Part shown: positions 6,849 through 9,348 of the stretch, piece after piece
How positions within the stretch are numbered: position 1 is the stretch's first letter
How the letters are laid out: the number at the start of each line of letters is the position of its first letter
Source of the DNA: Candidatus Zixiibacteriota bacterium
GTDB lineage: Bacteria > Zixibacteria > MSB-5A5 > GN15 > JAAZOE01
DNA: 9,348 nucleotides
Assembly: GCA_028700875.1 (NCBI GenBank)
Contig: JAQVRW010000097.1
Location: 1-9,348, forward strand
Direction of reading: 5' to 3'
Made by a program: the position numbers and the translations under genes
The notes under the pieces: model-generated
The model's database searches: none
The model's input: the letters and a program-made list of their open reading frames with translations, nothing else
What the model was told of the DNA's origin: nothing

Positions 6849-6868
6849 CGAAAAATCGCGATTTTTCG
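6849..6868. repeat. Perfect 20-bp palindrome
   Basis: CGAAAAATCGCGATTTTTCG is a fully self-complementary sequence without a spacer. As RNA or single-stranded DNA it would need an open loop at the central TCGCGA. It could be a dimer-binding site or another dispersed repeat word. The half CGAAAAATCG also occurs at 6686-6695. Confidence 0.6.
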
Positions 6869-6960
6869 TTGGACCAGTATGCGTCCCTTGCGATTGCGCG
6901 GAAATGGGTTTGCCGTGTTATTTTTGATGTTTTTCATTGGTCGATCTGCCTCTCCCCCGG

Positions 6961-6983
6961 CCCCTCTCCCTGGGGGAGAGGGG
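6961..6983. repeat. CCCCTCTCCC hairpin repeat
   Basis: CCCCTCTCCC (6961-6970) pairs perfectly with GGGAGAGGGG (6974-6983) around a TGG loop. It sits in a longer strand-asymmetric stretch (6951-7020), C-rich before and G-rich after. Similar CCCTCTCCC...GGGAGAGGG words are common dispersed repeats in many bacterial genomes. Confidence 0.7.
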
Positions 6984-7039
6984 GGCGGGGTGAGGGGTGT
7001 TTTTGCGGGGTTGGGACGGGGCGCCGAGAACGGCCTTGA

Positions 7040-7064
7040 GACCCGGACGAACGTCCGGGCCACC
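7040..7064. repeat. CCCGGACG palindrome, copy 1
   Basis: CCCGGACG-AA-CGTCCGGG (7042-7059) is a palindrome with a two-base centre. The 25 bases 7040-7064 match the reverse complement of 8892-8916 with one mismatch, so this is a dispersed repeat family with at least two copies in the window. Confidence 0.75.
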
Positions 7065-7087
7065 CGTTGGTTTGATCTTGTGGGCGG

Positions 7088-7102
7088 TCCGCCTGTGGCG
7101 GA
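7088..7102. repeat. TCCGCC-NGT-GGCGGA hairpin, copy 1
   Basis: TCCGCC (7088-7093), TGT, GGCGGA (7097-7102). A second copy with loop CGT is at 7263-7277. This copy is immediately followed by the partial CACATCTGCC word at 7103-7116. Confidence 0.65.
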
Positions 7103-7166
7103 TCCACATCTGCCCCGTGCGTGCGCGGGTCGACGGTGGGGCGCTCAAAGCCTTCCTCGGCGGTTG

Positions 7167-7931
7167 TCACGCCGCCGGGTGCCCCGCCCCTCTGGGGCGG
7201 GATTCGATGGCATCCCTCTCTGCGCCGTCAGGAACCCTTTCCTGACGCCCCCGGCGCCCCAATCCGCCCGTGGCGGACTGCGGATCCCGCGGACACTCCA
7301 TGCCATGCTCCGCCGGACACTTGAACACCGGAACGAATATCTCCTCCCGGCCATCCGTCTCGGTCTGATTGCGGCTTTGGCGGTCTTGAAGTTGGGTGAG
7401 GAGCTTGTACGCCCGAGTGAGCTGCCGGTCGAGACGCATTTCATAGCGGAGGATTCTGATGGAAGACTCTTCATCGGGGATGGATTGCCGCCCGATTTCG
7501 ATTGATGCTTGTCGCAATTCCTCGTTGCGGGATATTTCCTGGTACTTGGAGCCGTCGATCTGATGAGCGATTTTGAGAAATTCCTTGCGCACTGAGGAAT
7601 CGATGTCAATGTCATCGAGTTGGCCGGTGATTTCGGCGGTTTCGGCCCGGATGGCCCGGCGGCCCCGCCAGAGGCAGTCGGCGATCTTGCGGACGAGATG
7701 AAGCTGGAAGCCGGTCTGGGGTTGAAATTCATCAAGCAGGGAGTTCAGGAGTTGGTCGTACTCCTCCTTGTTTTCCTTGAGGTTGGGGGAGTTAATGATT
7801 ATGTCCTGGGTGTAGAGTCCATATTTGACGGAATTGTGCCTGACCATCTGTTTGCCCTCGAATGACTTAGGGCCGGTTGACTTGCGGGCGTTTGCACGGT
7901 TGGCCCGGAGTTGTTTTTTGGATACGGGCAT
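7167..7931 (-). CDS. Hypothetical protein with N-terminal STGPK..EGK motif
   Basis: A 254-residue minus-strand protein. The start ATG (7931-7929) has a GGGAAAGG Shine-Dalgarno (7946-7939) at 7-base spacing. The N-terminus KKQLRANRANARKSTGPKS followed by FEGK and HNSVKYGLY (residues 5-40) matches a motif recalled from many hypothetical proteins in environmental bacteria (roughly ANRxNAxxSTGPxTxxGKxxxxxNAxxHGL). Residues 50-190 are charged and mostly helical, probably with coiled-coil parts (AETAEITGQLDDIDIDSS, RYEMRLDRQLTRAYKLLTQLQD). There is no signal peptide or membrane segment. From about residue 213 on, the sequence becomes Arg/Gly/Pro-rich and is encoded by palindromic repeats (7183-7277), so the original C-terminus was probably shorter or different. 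The function is unknown. The basic N-terminus suggests nucleic-acid contact, but this is a guess. Confidence 0.75.
   Translation of the reverse strand: MPVSKKQLRANRANARKSTGPKSFEGKQMVRHNSVKYGLYTQDIIINSPNLKENKEEYDQLLNSLLDEFQPQTGFQLHLVRKIADCLWRGRRAIRAETAEITGQLDDIDIDSSVRKEFLKIAHQIDGSKYQEISRNEELRQASIEIGRQSIPDEESSIRILRYEMRLDRQLTRAYKLLTQLQDRQSRNQTETDGREEIFVPVFKCPAEHGMECPRDPQSATGGLGRRGRQERVPDGAERDAIESRPRGAGHPAA
7183..7277. repeat. Three consecutive hairpins overlapping the 3' end of the hypothetical gene
   Basis: Hairpin 1: CCCGCCCC (7183-7190), TCT, GGGGCGGG (7194-7201). Hairpin 2: CGTCAGGA (7226-7233), loop ACCCTT, TCCTGACG (7240-7247). Hairpin 3: TCCGCC (7263-7268), CGT, GGCGGA (7272-7277). All arms are perfect. 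They lie inside the reading frame of the minus-strand gene, coding for roughly its last 40 residues. Confidence 0.75.
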
Positions 7932-8118
7932 AGGTATACCTTTCCCTTTGTGATAGGTGCATCTACTAAAGGGGGCGGTTTCGTATTCACCATCAAGATG
8001 GTGTTGATTTTGGGTCTCAGGTTGGCAAAGCGGAAGTTTTTAGCATTGAAATGGTAGTGTTTTTACAATAGATTGGATTTGGTACCAGCGATATAAAATA
8101 GGGCAGATCGCGTCTTGG
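7932..8118. other. Intergenic region with a dyad, between divergent genes
   Basis: The region separates the minus-strand hypothetical gene and the plus-strand lipoprotein-like gene. It contains a perfect dyad CACCATC-AA-GATGGTG (7988-8003), 57 bases before the minus-strand start, a possible operator or another repeat word. A TATAAA box (8092-8097) on the plus strand could be a -10 element, but no -35 box lies at the right distance (the nearest, TTTACA at 8062-8067, is 24 bases away). Confidence 0.4.
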
Positions 8119-8144
8119 AATCCCACAGCAAGCTGTGGGTTACC
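8119..8144 (+). repeat. 26-bp flanking repeat, left copy (CCCACAGC palindrome)
   Basis: The core CCCACAGC-AA-GCTGTGGG (8122-8139) is itself a palindrome with an AA centre. The full 26 bases are an exact reverse complement of 8856-8881. Together they bracket the AT-rich lipoprotein island. Confidence 0.9.
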
Positions 8145-8187
8145 GGTTTCAGATATGTAAGCAACATAACAGGAAGGAGTTATGGTG

Positions 8188-8781
8188 ATGCCTGGTGGGA
8201 GATCAAGTATTGAATCAAGCTCAACGTGGAGCAGCATTATTCTCTGTGGGATAATTCTCTTATTTATTACCATTCTATCATTGGGTTGTGCGCATAATGA
8301 ATATACAAAGTTACTTCATGATTCGAACATGGCGCAAGGTGTCTTTCAAAAAGAAGAGTATGTAACCATGGCGACTTATGACACGAAGGAATATTCTATT
8401 ACAACTAAGACTGATGATGCTGTGACAGAATAAACTATCAATCAGTGTATTCCATTAATTGTTAGGTACCCTCATCTGCCGGATACGGTTACTTGGATTG
8501 AACGACCGGAGATCAGGTATTTTTATTATCCCTGTAATCGCAATGAAGCAGTTAACTATATAGTGGTGTTCACTAAGCAAGATACTATTATGCCTGTTGG
8601 CCTGATTACAGTTAAACCATCGAGTTTAGATAGCGTCGCAATACCTGTTGGGCTTCACTATCTATTCTTCAATAAGACATGTCTAGATAATCAGAATGTT
8701 GGAAGAAGAAGTACGATAGCATACAATGTCTATAGTATTCACAAGGATAGCGTGATATTTGCACGGCATATGATCTTGTAA
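8188..8781 (+). pseudogene. Lipoprotein-like gene interrupted by one in-frame TAA
   Basis: The frame from ATG 8188 runs to TAA 8431-8433 (81 residues), then continues open in the same frame to TAA 8779-8781. Without the internal stop it would encode 197 residues. The start at 8188 is chosen because AAGGAG (8174-8179) is 8 bases away; ATG 8182 would be only 2 bases from it. Residues about 15-31 are hydrophobic (SSIILCGIILLFITILS) and end in SLGC, a loose lipobox with Cys34 as the lipid site, so the product would be a membrane-anchored lipoprotein. The rest (YPHLPDTVTWIERPEIRYFY, MPVGLITVKPSSLD) is not a recognised family. Base composition is much more AT-rich than its neighbours: 21 of 60 bases are G/C at 8221-8280, against 38 of 60 at 6421-6480. 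A recent nonsense mutation, a sequencing error, or a genuine short gene plus remnant are the options. Confidence 0.6.
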
Positions 8782-8855
8782 GGTAACTTGTGCCCGGATT
8801 CCTATGGCAGAGAACTGGCAATTGTGGCTGACTCCGGAGGATGATAATGATATCG

Positions 8856-8881
8856 GGTAACCCACAGCTTGCTGTGGGATT
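8856..8881 (-). repeat. 26-bp flanking repeat, right copy
   Basis: This is the exact reverse complement of 8119-8144. The palindromic core (8861-8878) is followed by ATTTTCTC, so in RNA it could also act as a terminator for the lipoprotein-like gene ending at 8781. Confidence 0.9.
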
Positions 8882-8891
8882 TTCTCATGCT

Positions 8892-8958
8892 GGTGGCCCG
8901 GACGTTCATCCGGGTCCCGTATTCCGGACAAGACGGGCGAGAAGCCTCTCGCCCCTAC
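8892..8958. repeat. CCCGGACG palindrome copy 2 and a GTAG/CTAC hairpin
   Basis: CCCGGACG-TT-CATCCGGG (8897-8914) is an inverted, one-mismatch copy of the repeat at 7040-7064. Further on, GGGCGAGA (8935-8942), loop AGCC, TCTCGCCC (8947-8954) with CTAC (8955-8958) belongs to the hairpin family also seen at 6598, 6645, 9245 and 9280. Confidence 0.75.
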
Positions 8959-9042
8959 GGTTTGGTGGGTAAGCAAGCGAAGGTTGTAAGGACGTTTTTC
9001 GCGGGGGATGAGGACGTCCGACCGCGCACGAAAAAAGTAGTT

Positions 9043-9056
9043 AATCCCACAGCAAG
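9043..9056 (+). repeat. Truncated third copy of the CCCACAGC repeat
   Basis: AATCCCACAGCAAG equals the first 14 bases of the repeat at 8119-8144 and then stops. The continuation is the terminal inverted repeat of the MITE-like element beginning at 9056, which suggests that insertion or recombination cut this copy. Confidence 0.7.
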
Positions 9057-9209
9057 GGGAGTGTTGAAAAAGCCCGTCAACATGCACAGGTTATATCTAT
9101 CGCATAATGGTGGAATTTGTATACCATTAGCGGGCGGCAGGTCACAATTCCGACTTCGCCGGAATCAAGACCCGCCGCAACCGTTTCGGTAGGTTTTTCA
9201 ACACGCCCC
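9056..9209. mobile_element. MITE-like element with 16-bp terminal inverted repeats
   Basis: GGGGAGTGTTGAAAAA (9056-9071) matches the reverse complement of 9194-9209 (GGGGCGTGTTGAAAAA) at 15 of 16 positions, defining a 154-bp unit. It has no credible gene. Its right half contains a strong bulged hairpin: GCGGC (9134-9138) with GCCGC (9174-9178), GGTC (9140-9143) with GACC (9169-9172), and ATTCCG (9147-9152) with CGGAAT (9160-9165). AA dinucleotides flank both ends, too short to prove a target duplication. It is likely a non-autonomous relative of an insertion sequence located elsewhere. Confidence 0.6.
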
Positions 9210-9244
9210 AAGCGGCGGGGCACCCCGGCTCTTGCCTCTGTGCC

Positions 9245-9303
9245 GTAGGGGCGAGCGGGTGCTCGCCCATAAAATCCGCGGGCGACCGCCCGGTCGCCCC
9301 TAC
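9245..9303. repeat. Two GTAG/CTAC hairpins with different stems
   Basis: Unit 1: GTAG (9245-9248), GGGCGAGC (9249-9256), loop GGGT, GCTCGCCC (9261-9268). Unit 2, inverted: GGGCGACC (9280-9287), loop GCCC, GGTCGCCC (9292-9299), CTAC (9300-9303). All arms pair perfectly although the inner stem bases differ between units. No gene is seen from 9210 to the window end. Confidence 0.8.
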
Positions 9304-9348
9304 AATAAAAATCGAATCGCTCTCGTAGGCAGTAGGTCGGGTTCGGAA

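Larger units (their letters stand above)
6588..7166. other. Repeat-rich intergenic mosaic, no gene supported
   Basis: About 580 bases between the operon and the next gene consist largely of short palindromic words listed separately. Open frames on both strands here are low-complexity by-products without RBS. A word GAATC(A/G)ATGGCATT recurs at 6717-6730 and 6817-6830, exactly 100 bases apart, with a variant at 7201-7213. No promoter or RNA gene was recognised. Confidence 0.6.

Noticed and set aside
6663..7505. 280-codon plus-strand frame across the repeat mosaic
   Set aside because: It spans several palindromic repeats and overlaps the hypothetical gene on the other strand. Composition is Arg/Pro/Gly-rich and it lacks an RBS.
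8683..9087. 134-codon minus-strand frame across the right end of the AT-rich island
   Set aside because: The frame is built from translated repeat words and overlaps the better-supported plus-strand frame. No RBS was seen.
6598..9303. Possible CRISPR array
   Set aside because: The repeated units are individually palindromic, vary in stem sequence, change orientation and have irregular spacing. There are no uniform spacers and no cas genes.

Overview
The window looks like part of a GC-rich bacterial chromosome from an uncultured lineage. The best guess is the FCB group near candidate phylum Zixibacteria. This is inferred from the C-terminal dockerin pair (DVNGDG... followed by YLISYIFKGG-type helices) and from the many short palindromic words between genes. 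No rRNA or marker gene is present to confirm it.

Left part (1-2577). A possible gene start runs off the left edge on the minus strand. It is followed by a well-formed small gene (370-510) for a 46-residue lysine-rich protein with a Cys/His cluster and a strong terminator. Next is a secreted peptidylarginine-deiminase-type protein (706-2577) with signal peptide, deiminase domain, two Ig/cadherin-like domains and a dockerin. Its active-site residues follow the spacing of Porphyromonas gingivalis PPAD.

Middle part (2864-6587). A tight four-gene operon encodes an MttB-family (non-pyrrolysine) amine methyltransferase, a stand-alone protein resembling the MetH reactivation domain, a corrinoid protein with the DxHxxG cobalt-ligand motif, and a homocysteine S-methyltransferase with its zinc cysteines. 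Together they look like a methionine synthase split into separate proteins, with the methyl-folate module replaced by an MttB-type module. The predicted flow is methylated (probably quaternary) amine to corrinoid protein to homocysteine, giving methionine. The corrinoid and homocysteine genes are in one frame, separated by a single TAG.

Right part (6588-9348). This is a repeat-rich accessory zone. It holds several families of short hairpins, one minus-strand hypothetical gene (7167-7931) whose 3' end runs through repeat hairpins, and an AT-rich island with a lipoprotein-like gene broken by one in-frame TAA. Exact 26-bp inverted repeats flank the island. A 154-bp MITE-like element with 16-bp terminal inverted repeats lies nearby. 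No transposase, CRISPR array, tRNA or rRNA was seen.
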